A DNA stretch of 64,000 nucleotides from Flavobacteriaceae bacterium. Lineage in GTDB: Bacteria; Bacteroidota; Bacteroidia; Flavobacteriales; Flavobacteriaceae. The notes under the pieces were generated by a model. The model made no database searches and was not told the origin of the DNA. It worked only from the letters and a program-made list of their open reading frames with translations. The position numbers and the translations under genes are program-made. Below are positions 1 to 9,500 of this stretch, piece by piece. Position 1 is the stretch's first letter. Every line of letters begins with the position of its first letter. The stretch lies in assembly GCA_014075215.1 (NCBI GenBank), contig CP046177.1:3782501-3846500 (forward strand), written 5' to 3'.

Positions 1-1
1 G

Positions 2-1156
2 AGAAGAATAAATGAAAACAATAACATTTTGGCTAACTACAGCTATAAAGAAAGTCCAATTCATAAAAATAATTCTTTACCTATCCATTTGGAAGTTTCA
101 CTAAAGAACGACAATGAAGATATCTTAAAAATTCAGCGAATTTTTCAACCTGCACCAAGTCAAAAATCGATTAGAAATAATCCTCAAAAAATATATGAAA
201 ATTCTCAACTAAGCATTTTCTTAAATGATGTAGAGATGGAGAATGGCATTAAAGAAGAAAATGTATTGAATTTCCATAATATTAAAAATTTGTTCAATGT
301 TTTAAATTATGTAGAACAAGACGAAAACACTTTATTTCTTAAAAAGAATCCAAAGGATAAATATAAAAGCCTAACAAGTTTACTGGGTATTGAAAATGAA
401 TTAAAACAACTTAATAATCTTGAATCTTTTTTAAAAACTACTAAAAACAAGTTTGAACAATTAGAAGATCAAAAAAAAAGAATGGAAGAAGAAATTAAGA
501 ACTTATCGTCAGATAATAACAGTTTAGAGTACAAAAAGCTTTTAATTGATGTAGAAAAAACATGGGACAAAGAAAAAATAGAAATATCCAATATTGACTT
601 AAAGAATAGCTTTTTAAAAGAACTAGAAAAAGTAGAATTCTTGTTTAACAATAGGGCTTTACTAAATGATATTCGTTATATCATCTATCAAAAACCACTA
701 ACATTAGTTCTTCCTGGAAAGGGGCAATTACCAGATAGTTGTGGTTTTGAAGGTTCAGAAACTATTAAAATGTGGAGTGTTAGAAAAGGCACAATGGCTT
801 CAAAAATTGATTTAACTTCTGGAAAGGTAGAAGAATTATTACCTAGTGGGCTTAGAGGTTTAATAGGCGCTGGGATTAAAATAAAAAACGTGACTTATGA
901 AAATGGAGAACTAAAAGGGCGCATTGAAGTTTGGGTTAAAGTTGGTGTTAAAATTAGTCATGGTGAAAACTTTAGTATTAATACAGGGTTAGGTTCATGG
1001 GTAACAATAACAGGTTTTGATTTAGGCATTGCCGATGTTAAAGTTCAAGTGAAACTTGATAATATTAATAAAGTTTGTGCCCGTATAAAAGCGTGTGCAG
1101 ATTTTCCATGGCCTATAGAGCAATGTGCAAAAGCAACCCATTGTGTAAATTTTTGA
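2..1156 (+). CDS. Hypothetical protein, 5' end outside window
   Basis: I do not recognise this gene. The frame is open back to the window edge, so it probably starts upstream; the first usable internal start is a TTG at 29. From that TTG it encodes about 375 residues. A charged segment around residues 120-165, rich in Glu, Lys and Leu, looks like a coiled coil. The last 140 residues change character: they are Gly- and Val-rich with alternating hydrophobic residues, suggesting beta structure, and end in a Cys-rich tail with five Cys in the last 30 residues or so. A strong terminator follows directly. No membrane segment is evident. The function is unknown. Confidence 0.7.
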   Translation, partial: RRINENNNILANYSYKESPIHKNNSLPIHLEVSLKNDNEDILKIQRIFQPAPSQKSIRNNPQKIYENSQLSIFLNDVEMENGIKEENVLNFHNIKNLFNVLNYVEQDENTLFLKKNPKDKYKSLTSLLGIENELKQLNNLESFLKTTKNKFEQLEDQKKRMEEEIKNLSSDNNSLEYKKLLIDVEKTWDKEKIEISNIDLKNSFLKELEKVEFLFNNRALLNDIRYIIYQKPLTLVLPGKGQLPDSCGFEGSETIKMWSVRKGTMASKIDLTSGKVEELLPSGLRGLIGAGIKIKNVTYENGELKGRIEVWVKVGVKISHGENFSINTGLGSWVTITGFDLGIADVKVQVKLDNINKVCARIKACADFPWPIEQCAKATHCVNF

Positions 1157-1160
1157 TTAT

Positions 1161-1192
1161 AAAAAAACCCGAGACAATTGTCTCGGGTTTTC
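1161..1192 (+). terminator. Rho-independent terminator
   Basis: A perfect 20-nt palindrome, CCCGAGACAATTGTCTCGGG at 1168-1187, is preceded by seven A and followed by a T tract. The A and T tracts let it work in both directions, ending the upstream hypothetical gene and the ssb gene that converges on it. Confidence 0.9.
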
Positions 1193-1213
1193 TATTCATA
1201 GCAAAAATTCCCA

Positions 1214-1549
1214 CTACTTGTTACCCAACATCAAAATTTCGTTGACAACAACTTCCGTTACATAGCGGTTTTCTCCTTCTTTGGTTTCATAGCTTCGGGT
1301 AGTGAGTTTCCCTTCTATGGCAACTTCCTTTCCTTTGGTTACATACTTTTCGATGATCTCAGCGGTTTTACCCCAGGCAATTAGGGAATGCCAGTCAGTT
1401 TTGGTTTGTTTATGCCCGTTAGCATCTTTGTAATTTTCATTAGTAGCTAATGAGAATTTAGCTAATTTTCTACCACTTTCCAAGGTGATAATTTCCGGAT
1501 CTTTTCCTAAGTTTCCAACTAACTGAACTTTGTTTCTTAACGTATTCAT
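1214..1549 (-). CDS. ssb: Single-stranded DNA-binding protein
   Basis: The 111-aa protein is a single OB-fold SSB that would coat single-stranded DNA during replication and repair. The start is set at 1549 (MNTLRNKVQLVGNLGKDPE), where SSB proteins begin; the open frame runs 24 codons further upstream without SSB similarity. Family features seen are the VQLVGNLGKDPE strand, the W-H-x-L-x-A-W-G segment, and the basic G-K-x-V-A-I-E-G-K-L-T-T-R-S-Y stretch. It ends right after the OB fold and lacks the acidic C-terminal tip that recruits partners in full-length SSBs. That short form is common for accessory SSBs on mobile elements in Bacteroidota, so it is probably a second, accessory SSB (inference). 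The insertion sequences downstream fit that. Confidence 0.92.
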   Translation of the reverse strand: MNTLRNKVQLVGNLGKDPEIITLESGRKLAKFSLATNENYKDANGHKQTKTDWHSLIAWGKTAEIIEKYVTKGKEVAIEGKLTTRSYETKEGENRYVTEVVVNEILMLGNK

Positions 1550-1892
1550 AAGATAAGTTTTAAAATGATTATTAATTCTGTTGATGTATTTCAACGGTAC
1601 AAATATGAAGCAATATCCCAACCGGATTCGGTTATAAAATACTTACTTTCGGTTGTAAATAATTGTAGTCGTTTGTAAACGGATAATAAATGTGTTTTTT
1701 AACTGACCCGCTGTAATTAATTATACCGCTATTATCCAGAGTTGTTTTTTCCTAAATTTTACGAATTCATTTTCCTGGATAACAAGGCATTAAAATAGCC
1801 TATGCTACCATTATAGAATGGTAATCTAAAATATGTGGACTGCTAACTCCATTGCGTGAAGTCCTTAAAAACAGAGTATTATCACAAAGAGA

Positions 1893-2050
1893 TCTTTGCA
1901 AAATTGATTTGGCAAAAAAATTCGACACCCGAAGAAAATTTTAAACCGGAATAACCTATTGGTTTTGAGGATTTAAAATTTTCGAGAAGGAAGAAATTTG
2001 AAACCAAATCAATTTCAATACGGAATATATCACTATTTTGCAAAGGTCTC
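1893..2050. repeat. MITE-like palindromic repeat, copy 1
   Basis: This roughly 155-bp segment recurs at 18862-19006 with high similarity. It is an imperfect palindrome: the left end reads CTTTGCAAAATTGATTTGGC and its complement recurs in pieces at the right end (CCAAATCAATTT, then TTTTGCAAAG). Inside, GAAAATTTTAAACC pairs with the later GGATTTAAAATTTTC. It has no coding capacity. It abuts the left end of the IS630 element. The rest of the gap upstream (1550-1892) holds the ssb promoter region and a small hairpin at about 1806-1824, and nothing else that I can see. Confidence 0.7.
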
Positions 2051-2134
2051 ATACTGTTTTAACTTTGATCTTACTCAATAAAGTTATATCTTGTTGTCAT
2101 GGCAAAGCAAATAGATATAGACATAGTATAGAGT

Positions 2135-2602
2135 TTGAGTACACTAAAAAAACTCTTACCCAAGCAAACAAGTATTACCAAAAGAAGCCGTATCAAAATG
2201 TTGCTTTTGATACATCAGAAAAAAGTGATTTACAGCAAAGATATGGTTCCAAAGCTTAAGCACTGTCGTAAAACTATTTATACCTGGATAAAGGTATATA
2301 GAGATGGAGGCTTAGAGTTATTATTGTCCAGTAATAAAGGGGGTAACAATACTCCTTTAATAGAACAGGGTACAAAAGAAGCATTGGCAGAGAAACTTTC
2401 AGACCCACTGGCACAGATTACTAGTTATACAGAACTGCTTGACTGGGTACAGGAGCATTACCAATCCAATATTAACTATGCCACACTCTATAAGCACTGT
2501 CGTGTACACCACCATAGTGTTTTGAAAGTAGCAAGGAAATCACATCACAAAAAAGATGAGCAGGCTGTGGAAGCCTTTAAAAAAACTACCCCATCGACTT
2601 AG
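2135..2602 (+). CDS. IS630 transposase, N-terminal frame
   Basis: This 155-aa frame carries the helix-turn-helix DNA-binding half of an IS630-type transposase. A segment around residues 45-65 (CRKTIYTWIKVYRDGGLELL) is the typical second HTH and linker of the family. It ends shortly after an A7 run (2579-2585), where the catalytic frame continues in the +1 frame. The two frames overlap by 47 nt. Joining them at the A-run gives a continuous IS630 protein (EAFKK then LPHRLSEIRD). Many IS630 elements make the full protein by frameshifting at such a site, so this may be programmed, or it may be a one-base indel. Confidence 0.8.
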   Translation: MSTLKKLLPKQTSITKRSRIKMLLLIHQKKVIYSKDMVPKLKHCRKTIYTWIKVYRDGGLELLLSSNKGGNNTPLIEQGTKEALAEKLSDPLAQITSYTELLDWVQEHYQSNINYATLYKHCRVHHHSVLKVARKSHHKKDEQAVEAFKKTTPST

Positions 2603-3167
2603 TGAGATTAGAGACAGTCTAAATAAAGATAAGTACGATAGTTTCAATCTTTACTTTCAAGACGAATCTCGTTTTGGATTGATGACCAAACAGAAAAGAG
2701 TATTAGTCTCCAAAGGAATTAAACCTATAGGGCAATATCAACACAGTTATCAATGGTTATGGCTATGGGGATGTTTCTCTCCCATTACAGGAGATAGTTT
2801 CTATTGGGAAACCCCGTTAGTATCTAATGACATTTTTGAAAACTTTCTTGAAGATTTTAGTAAACAAAACCCTAGAGAACTCAAAATCGTTATTATGGAC
2901 AATGCTGGATTCCATGCTTGTCAAAACATTACAATCCCAGACAACATAAAACTCATAAGAATACCGCCATACGCACCTGAGTTAAACCCTGCTGAAAAAA
3001 TATGGCAATGGATGAAAAGTAAAGTGGCAATGAAACTATTCAAAGATGTTGAAACCTTACAGGAGAAAATTACACAGATGGTCAAACAATTAACACCAAA
3101 ACTTATCAAATCAATAACAAGTTATGAGTTATACACTCAAACTTTTTTGAGTAATTTTAAAGTCTAA
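2556..3167 (+). CDS. IS630 transposase, catalytic DDE frame
   Basis: This frame is the C-terminal catalytic domain of an IS630/Tc1-mariner-type transposase. The DDE residues are visible: the first Asp in YFQDESRFGL (about residue 34), the second in IVIMDNAGFH (about residue 115), and the Glu in PPYAPELNPAEKIWQWMK (about residue 150). Order and spacing fit the family. It is probably expressed only as a fusion with the upstream frame through the A7 run. The domain itself looks intact, so the element could be active if frameshifting works. Confidence 0.85.
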   Translation: MSRLWKPLKKLPHRLSEIRDSLNKDKYDSFNLYFQDESRFGLMTKQKRVLVSKGIKPIGQYQHSYQWLWLWGCFSPITGDSFYWETPLVSNDIFENFLEDFSKQNPRELKIVIMDNAGFHACQNITIPDNIKLIRIPPYAPELNPAEKIWQWMKSKVAMKLFKDVETLQEKITQMVKQLTPKLIKSITSYELYTQTFLSNFKV

Positions 3168-3182
3168 TAGGTATCACAAAGA

Positions 3183-3452
3183 TATTTTCAAGTGGAAATA
3201 GAAAAGTCAAGATGAGTTCAATTCAAGTGTTCCGGTGAGCACAGCATACGCGCCAAATGCTGGTGGATATGCACTTTGTATTGCAATAGAACCTCCACGG
3301 GTAATACGCCAATAAATTTTTTCTGGTCAATCATCAAAAGTAATCGCTAATCTTGGCCGAGTAGTTCATCGGGGCATTTTTGACTTAATTCGATGACCAT
3401 ATTGGTCCCCAAAAAAGTATCTCTGTCTGATGATAATTATAGTTCTTGTAAT
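3183..3452 (-). pseudogene. Possible gene relic between two IS elements
   Basis: No intact gene lies between the IS630 and IS3 elements. On the minus strand one frame reads coding-like for about 70 codons (DTFLGTNMVIELSQKCPDEL, then a stop, then LLLMIDQKKFIGVLPVEV). This looks like a decayed gene. I do not recognise the product, and the assignment as a relic is tentative. Confidence 0.25.
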
Positions 3453-3506
3453 CTTCCCTAAAAACCGAACTGTTTAAAATTAGAAAGATTAATTTTAACT
3501 TTCAAT

Positions 3507-3782
3507 AGACAAACAAAGCGAAAGAGTAAATTTTCACCTTCACATCTTGCAAAGATTTTGAAAGAGTTTGATCAAGGGAAAACAGTTGTAGAGATTAGCA
3601 GGGAACATGGGTTTATTTCAGCAACTTTTTACAAGTGGCGTTCTAAATATGCCGGGATGAGTTCCGGAGAGTTACGTTGCGTCAAAGAGCTTGAGGGTGA
3701 GAACCGGATGCTCAACCAGATGTATGCTTCTCTAGCCTTAGATCATCAAATGGCAAAAGAGGTTATTGCAAAAAAGCTTTAA
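3507..3782 (+). pseudogene. IS3 transposase OrfA (start lost)
   Basis: OrfA of an IS3-family element: a short HTH protein that binds the element ends. The recognisable frame is RQTKRKSKFSPSHLAKILKE, then a helix-turn-helix (VVEISREHGFISATFYKWRS) and a Leu-containing tail (LKELEGENRMLNQMYASLAL-like). The expected initiation codon just before the RQTKRKS segment is absent; the first alternative start is a TTG at 3558. The frame ends at the AAAAAGCTTTAA region, where IS3 elements normally shift by -1 into orfB. Confidence 0.7.
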
Positions 3783-3783
3783 A

Positions 3784-4657
3784 GCCTTGCCGTAAGAGAA
3801 CGATAAGTAAAACACTTGCACATTATGGTATTAGCAGGGCGTGCCGAGTCTTAAATATGAGCAAGAGTGTTTATTATTATAAACCGTTACCCAAAGCCGA
3901 TACTGAGATAGAGCTCGCTTTACAAGAAAAAGCAGTTCAACATTGAGAAGAAGGTTTTTGGAAGGCTTATAGTCGTTTACGTAATCAAGGCAAACCATGG
4001 AATCATAAACGATTGTATAGGGTTTACAAAGCATTAGGACTTCCTCTACGTGGTAAAGTAAAAAAACGATTACCATCTAGAGTGAAAGAACCATTAGAGG
4101 TTCCGGAAAATCTTAATGATACATGGAGTATGGATTTTGTTACCGATACCCTTGAGAACAAAAGACGTTTTAGAGCCTTTACTATTATCGATGACTGTAA
4201 TAGAGAGGCATTACATATAGAAGTAGATTTTTCTTTACCAAGTAATCGTGTGTTTTGGGTACTTAACGATCTTGTTAATAGAAGAGGAAAGCCCAATAAG
4301 ATACGTATGGATAATGGCCCGGAGTTCATTGCTAATATCACCGCTGTATGGAGCCAAATGCATGACATAGAGTTTACCTATATTCACCCTGTCAAACCAA
4401 CTCAAAATGCATTTGTAGAGAGATTTAATGGAACTTATAGGCGAGGAGTTATTGATAAATATATTTTTGAGAACATTAACCAAGTAAGAGAACAAACCCA
4501 AGATTGGATGTATGATTATAATCATCATCGACCCCATGACGGGCTTGGTAGATTATCGCCAATAAAATACGCAGAAATTAATTCTCTTGGGGCTAGCTCC
4601 AAGAGAATTAAAACAATAAATTTATCAAATATTAGAAATTTAAACAGTTCTAATTAG
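3784..4657 (+). pseudogene. IS3 transposase OrfB, interrupted by a stop
   Basis: The catalytic half of the IS3 transposase. The frame begins with a degenerate HTH_21 region (LAHYGISRACRVLNMSKSVY), is cut by TGA at 3944-3946 where relatives read an ordinary codon before EEGFWKAYSRLR, and then runs 214 codons to the end. The rve/DDE signature is present: D in TWSMDFVTD, D in IRMDNGPEF, E in NAFVERFNGTYR, followed by the YNHHRPHDGLG motif. The single nonsense codon makes this a recent pseudogene that lacks only read-through of one position. Confidence 0.8.
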
Positions 4658-4664
4658 GGGAAGC

Positions 4665-5023
4665 TTACATTCTGATGTTTTACCCTCAATATCCGAATCA
4701 AAAAAAGTAATATCAAAGGTTCCTATGTTCGTACCAAACGTTATGGTAATCGTTGTTAGAATTACGTAAGAAACTTTATCTGCAGTGGTTCTTTCCGATT
4801 CTACATGTATAGTAAATACTCTCTATCTGTAGTATTTGTTATACTACTTGCATAAAACCGTTAATAGTTTGTGTGGTCTATCCTCCGATTTCAACCCCAA
4901 AATCCAGATGTCTGAAAAGAAACATAATCTATCTGTTCTAATTCTATACTCTATCTTCACAAGCATTCAACAAAAAAAGCAATGTGAGAATTAATGGTAA
5001 ATCCTTGTATAATTTTTTCTCAT
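4665..5023 (-). pseudogene. Relic of SusD-downstream lipoprotein gene
   Basis: Starting 20 nt after the susD stop, the minus strand reads as a lipoprotein in fragments: a start at 5023 (MRKK), then in another frame LILTLLFLLNACED (lipobox Cys), then IELEQIDYVSFQTSGF, GVEIGG, TTQTINGFMQVV, and finally ESERTTADKVSYVILTTI. The pieces lie in different frames and contain stops, and the gene is cut at 4665 by the IS3 element. The order matches the surface lipoproteins (DUF1735/BACON-like) often encoded after susCD. The relic therefore suggests that the third gene of the uptake operon has been lost. Confidence 0.6.
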
Positions 5024-5042
5024 GATTAAGCATTTAGTTCCT

Positions 5043-6500
5043 TTATTCGTTATTGAAGCCCGCATAATTTGGGTTAAGGTCTATTTCATCTTGTGGAATT
5101 TTTAAGAAGAATAGATTGCTATTCGTAGGAACGTTTAATGATATTCTGTGTATGCTATTTCTATTAATGGGTAAATTATACCTCTTGGCGTCAAACCATT
5201 GTGGGCCAAACTCTCCATAGAATTCTTTCTTTCTCTCTAGTAAAATTTCATTCAGAAGTGCTTGTCCGGAGTTTGTAGATATCGTCGCATTTGGGTCTCT
5301 TACAGATTGAAGAGCAAACAGCAAGTTTCTGGCTTCCGCCTCATTTCCCAGTTGGTATTGAGCCTCGGCATCGAATAAAACCATTTCTGATTTTCTTATA
5401 ATTGGGATGTCGGAAGCAAATGTAAATGCATATTTTGTTGAGACGAATTCTCTCCAAGGGGTAGATACAGATACTCCGTATAAATCAAAAAAGGTATTTC
5501 TTACATCTGTAGCAGAAAACTGGCTTACAAAATCTGGATCGAAATAGGTTGCATTGTAACTTAATGTCAGATGATCCATCATTGGAGCTGCATGCCCCCA
5601 AAAAAAGTTAGTTTCGTCTGAACCATTTTGGAACATTGCCCATAACCATTCTTGATCAGTCATATTATTAAATCCATTCCCCCAGTTTGAAGATTGTACT
5701 GCAGAATTTGCATTACCTCCATAAGCTGCTCTCGCCAATGAGGACATTTGAACCCAATCATCTTGAGTTACAGCCAACACTCTGGTAAGTACTGCTTGGG
5801 CAACTACTTTATTTACAAAACTTTTGCCTCGTCTAGAATTGGGTAAGTCTGCAATAGCATCCCGCAAATCTTGAATCACCTGATTGTATGCTTCACTCAA
5901 CGGCACAGGAGGATTTCCTGATACACTCTCCACAGAAGTAGGACCTGTATACACAGGAATCCTAATCAAGCTTCTGTTGTTATTATAATTTGGAGCAAAC
6001 TCTAACAATAATTCAAATAAATGAAAGCCTCTAAAAAATTTTCCCTGAGCAATTAACTCTCTCTTATCTATCTCACTTAAAGAAGAGCTATTAGTAACTC
6101 CATCTATCAAAACATTTGCAAAATTTACATTTTCATAATTGAAGTCCCATGTAAAGTTTGTTCTTCTAAACGTTGCTTCCCTATTCTCATGTCCATAGTC
6201 AAAAGTATACCAACTGAAAGCTTGTATAATATCATTTCCTTTTACAGCTCTTGCAAAATACATGGCATATAATCCTCCATTATCTACATTTCTGTATTGT
6301 CCTTTGTAGTTTGCTAATATGCCTGCTATAAAAGTTTCTACATTACTCCTGTCAGAAAATATTATACTACTATTTGCTCCCGTTGTATCTGTTGGCTCTT
6401 CAATAAAATCATCAGAACATCCAGCTGAAAATAACATTACTAATACGATCATAATTGAGGAGCTTATGTTTTTTAGTTTATTACTATATTTTTTCATCAT
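5043..6500 (-). CDS. SusD-like outer-membrane nutrient-binding lipoprotein
   Basis: A surface-exposed lipoprotein that caps a SusC transporter and helps capture oligomeric nutrients. The start at 6500 is chosen because the signal peptide begins there (MMKKYSNKLKNISSSIMIVL) and ends with a lipobox, LFSAGCSDD, at about residue 28. The long upstream extension has no signal character. The 485-aa length fits the family. The RagB/SusD C-terminal domain is seen in the late motif ILLERKKEFYGEFGPQWFDAKRYNLP and the TPR-like middle (AEAQYQLGNEAEARNLLFALQ). It lies 47 nt downstream of susC, in the same operon. The substrate cannot be inferred because no glycosidase or peptidase gene lies nearby. Confidence 0.92.
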   Translation of the reverse strand: MMKKYSNKLKNISSSIMIVLVMLFSAGCSDDFIEEPTDTTGANSSIIFSDRSNVETFIAGILANYKGQYRNVDNGGLYAMYFARAVKGNDIIQAFSWYTFDYGHENREATFRRTNFTWDFNYENVNFANVLIDGVTNSSSLSEIDKRELIAQGKFFRGFHLFELLLEFAPNYNNNRSLIRIPVYTGPTSVESVSGNPPVPLSEAYNQVIQDLRDAIADLPNSRRGKSFVNKVVAQAVLTRVLAVTQDDWVQMSSLARAAYGGNANSAVQSSNWGNGFNNMTDQEWLWAMFQNGSDETNFFWGHAAPMMDHLTLSYNATYFDPDFVSQFSATDVRNTFFDLYGVSVSTPWREFVSTKYAFTFASDIPIIRKSEMVLFDAEAQYQLGNEAEARNLLFALQSVRDPNATISTNSGQALLNEILLERKKEFYGEFGPQWFDAKRYNLPINRNSIHRISLNVPTNSNLFFLKIPQDEIDLNPNYAGFNNE

Positions 6501-6547
6501 TATAAATTTTATTTGTTCATTATAAATGCATCTTAATTTCACATATT

Positions 6548-9500
6548 CTAAAACTCAAATAAAGTCCCGAGTGTTAAAGTTTTCTGTAGGGGTGATCTAT
6601 TTGCTGTGAGTCCATTGAATGACTGCTCTGGATCAATTCCTTTATGACTTTGCCATGTAAACATATTTTCACCTAAAACATATAGTCTCACTTTTGATAT
6701 TCCATATTTATTCAATAAATCGGCAGGTAAATTATATCCCAGGCTTATATTTCTCATTCTCACATAATCGTTTTTAAACAGCCAACGAGTAGATCTATTA
6801 TTAAAACTATTGTTTGCAATTGTTAATCTTGGAAAACTGCTAATATCTCCAGGTTGACTCCATGCTTGAAAATTATCTGGATGAGCAGACGAACCAATAC
6901 TAGACATGTTAGCTACCAATCCACTATAGTCTGTATCATAAATGTAAGCTCCAAAACTAAAGTTGAAGAGTACTGAAAAATCAAAGTTTTTATATCTCAG
7001 GTTTGTACCAAAACCTCCTTGAATATCCGGTATTGATTCTTTACCCGTTTCATATCTGGTCGCAGAATCGTAATCATTAGTAACTGTTCTTCCTGTTACA
7101 TTTCCATTTGCATCTGTTATATCTTGGTACCACAAAGCATCTCCATTTGCAGGATCTACCCCGGCCCATTCTCTTACATAAAACTCGAAAATAGAATTCC
7201 CCGGAGCCCAGAGATTTGCACCTTGAACTAATCTGTCTGTAAATGGTGTTACGACTTTTATTTCATTTGTTAACAGTGAAAAATTTGTATTAACGCTCCA
7301 TTGAAAACCCTCTTTATTGATAATATTTCCTACCAAACTTACTTCCCATCCTCTATTCTCTATCTCTCCCGCATTGGCTCTCAAAATAGGAGCTCCGGTA
7401 GATGGTGTAGTGGTAATATCTTGAATCAAATCGACACTATTTCTTTTGAAATACTCAACGCTACCAGTTAGTACATTATTAAATAACCCGAAATCTAAAC
7501 CTAGATTTGTAGTTGTAGATGTTTCCCATTGTAATGACGGATCAATTAATGTAGAACTTGGTAATGAAGACGGGAGCCCTTCTACCGGGGATATTACAAT
7601 ATTACCAAAATTAGTGCCTCCAAATAAAAAGCTTGTTGGAAAGAAGCCTCCTGGAATATTTACATTTCCTAATTCTCCATAAGAAGCTCTGATTCTTAAC
7701 TCATTGATCCAATCTGTATTTGACAAAAAGTCTTCTTTAAAAACACTCCAGCTAACCCCAAATGAATAGAAACCGCCAGTATTAAATTCTTTACTAAATT
7801 GGGATGTTTTGTCCTGTCTATACGAAGCATCCAAAAAGTATCTGTTCTTAAAATTGTAGGAAAGCCTTCCAAGAATACTTGAAATTCTTTGCTCTAATCT
7901 AAACCCTCCAAAAGATTCGGCTATCGTTCCATTTCCCAATTCTTCTTGTCCGGGTAAAAATCCTGTAGCAGAAGCACTAAATGAATCCGTTGTTTGTGTG
8001 TTTGCCTCATAAATGAGATCTACCGATAAATTATGCTCATCAAAAGAGTCTGTATAATTTAATGCCTGAATTGCATTTAACGTTGTGGTAATATTTCTTT
8101 GTTTGCTAACTCGGCCATTTACACTCGAGGCGGCACCAATTAAATCATCATCAAAAGAGTGGCTGTCAAATAAATAATTCTCATAATTTAATGTACTTCT
8201 AAACTTAAATTTTTCAAAAAAGCCGACCTCTGCATACGCAGATCCTACAAAATTAGATCGTGTTCTGGTCTCCGAACCTAATTCGATAGAAGCTAATATA
8301 TTCTCGCCTACGATACCAGGTCTGATACTGTTTACAGATTGCCCTGGAGGTCTCCCATTCCCATTACCTAAATCATAAATCACTTGCCCGTTTTCATCTA
8401 AAATCAGGTTTCCATTTTCATCTCTAACATAAATAGGATAAATACTACTGTTGCTATATATCCAAGAAATAGCCTGAGTAGTGCTTCCGGATGTTTGATC
8501 CGGATTGTTAGAATAAGATCTCGAATAACTTGAAGTAAGGCCAACCTTAAGCCAATCATTTACATCTGCATCAATGGCTCCACGTAGTGCTATTCTCTCA
8601 AAATCTGAAGCAATTACAGGACCTTCATCATCCAGATAATCCAGCGAGATAAAATAATTATTATTTTCCTCTCCTCCAGTGATACTGATATTGTGATTGA
8701 CCCGAGATACATTGTCTCTTAAAACTACATCTTGCCAGGTTGTATTCCACAATAAATTTGCACCTGCAACCAATTGCCCGTTGATATCTATTGGATTAGC
8801 AACACTGTATGGGTTGTATCCCAATGTAGGGATCAATTGGTTTGTTGCATTTAAGGCAGCATCTGTTGGTGATTGATCTAATTGATAAATATTATTATTT
8901 CTGATTGCTTGCCAATTTAATTTCAAATAATCTTCAGGTCCAACTAAATCGTGTATTCCTACTGCTGGATTTGAAATCCCATATTGAGATCGAATCGATA
9001 CTTTTGCATCAGAATTTCTTTTACCACGTTTGGTTGTAATAATGATAACCCCATTTGCAGCTCTAGAACCGTAAAGTGACGCAGAAGAAGCATCTTTTAA
9101 AACTGAAATTGACTCAATCTGGTCTTGACTAATCGTATTTAAGTTACCATTGTATGGTGCTCCGTCAACAACAATTAATGGACTATTGCTTCCATTGAAA
9201 CTACCAAATCCTCTAATGACAATATTTGGATTGTTTCCCGGTTGCCCCCCTTGTGTGATTAAATTAATTCCTGGTACTGTTCCTTGCAGAGCTCTTAAAG
9301 GTGATGTTACTTGTTGTTGCTCAATTGTACTGGAACTTATTGCCTGAACCGATCCGGTAATTTCTTCCTTTCTTCGGGATCCGTAGGCTACAACTACAAC
9401 TTCTTCCAACACTTCTCCACTCTCTTGCATAACAACATTTATCACCGAGGCATCTCCTATTGTTCTTTCGACTGTTACAAAACCTAAGTAACTGAAAACA

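Larger units (their letters stand above)
2055..3170 (+). mobile_element. IS630-family insertion sequence
   Basis: The element carries two overlapping transposase frames. Its ends match imperfectly as inverted repeats: TTACTCAATAAAGTT near 2070-2085 and, on the other strand, TTACTCAAAAAAGTTT near 3140-3155. An 11-nt direct repeat, TATCACAAAGA, lies at 1880-1890 and 3172-3182, outside both the IS and the adjacent MITE-like repeat. It could mark a joint insertion or be chance. The exact IS ends were not resolved. Confidence 0.75.
3453..4664 (+). mobile_element. IS3-family insertion sequence, decayed
   Basis: The 1.2-kb element carries IS3-type orfA and orfB frames. The terminal inverted repeats are imperfect and share CTTCCC followed by GAACTGTTTAAA: the left end is at about 3453-3481, the right end at about 4636-4664 on the complementary strand. 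The size fits the family. Decay is clear: orfB has an in-frame TGA at 3944-3946, and orfA lacks an ATG where one is expected (the codon before AGACAAACAAAG is AAT). The element sits in the remains of a lipoprotein gene downstream of susD. Confidence 0.8.

Noticed and set aside
2038..2259. A 73-codon frame at the start of the IS630 element
   Set aside because: It overlaps the true transposase frame in a different phase and has no HTH; a shadow frame.
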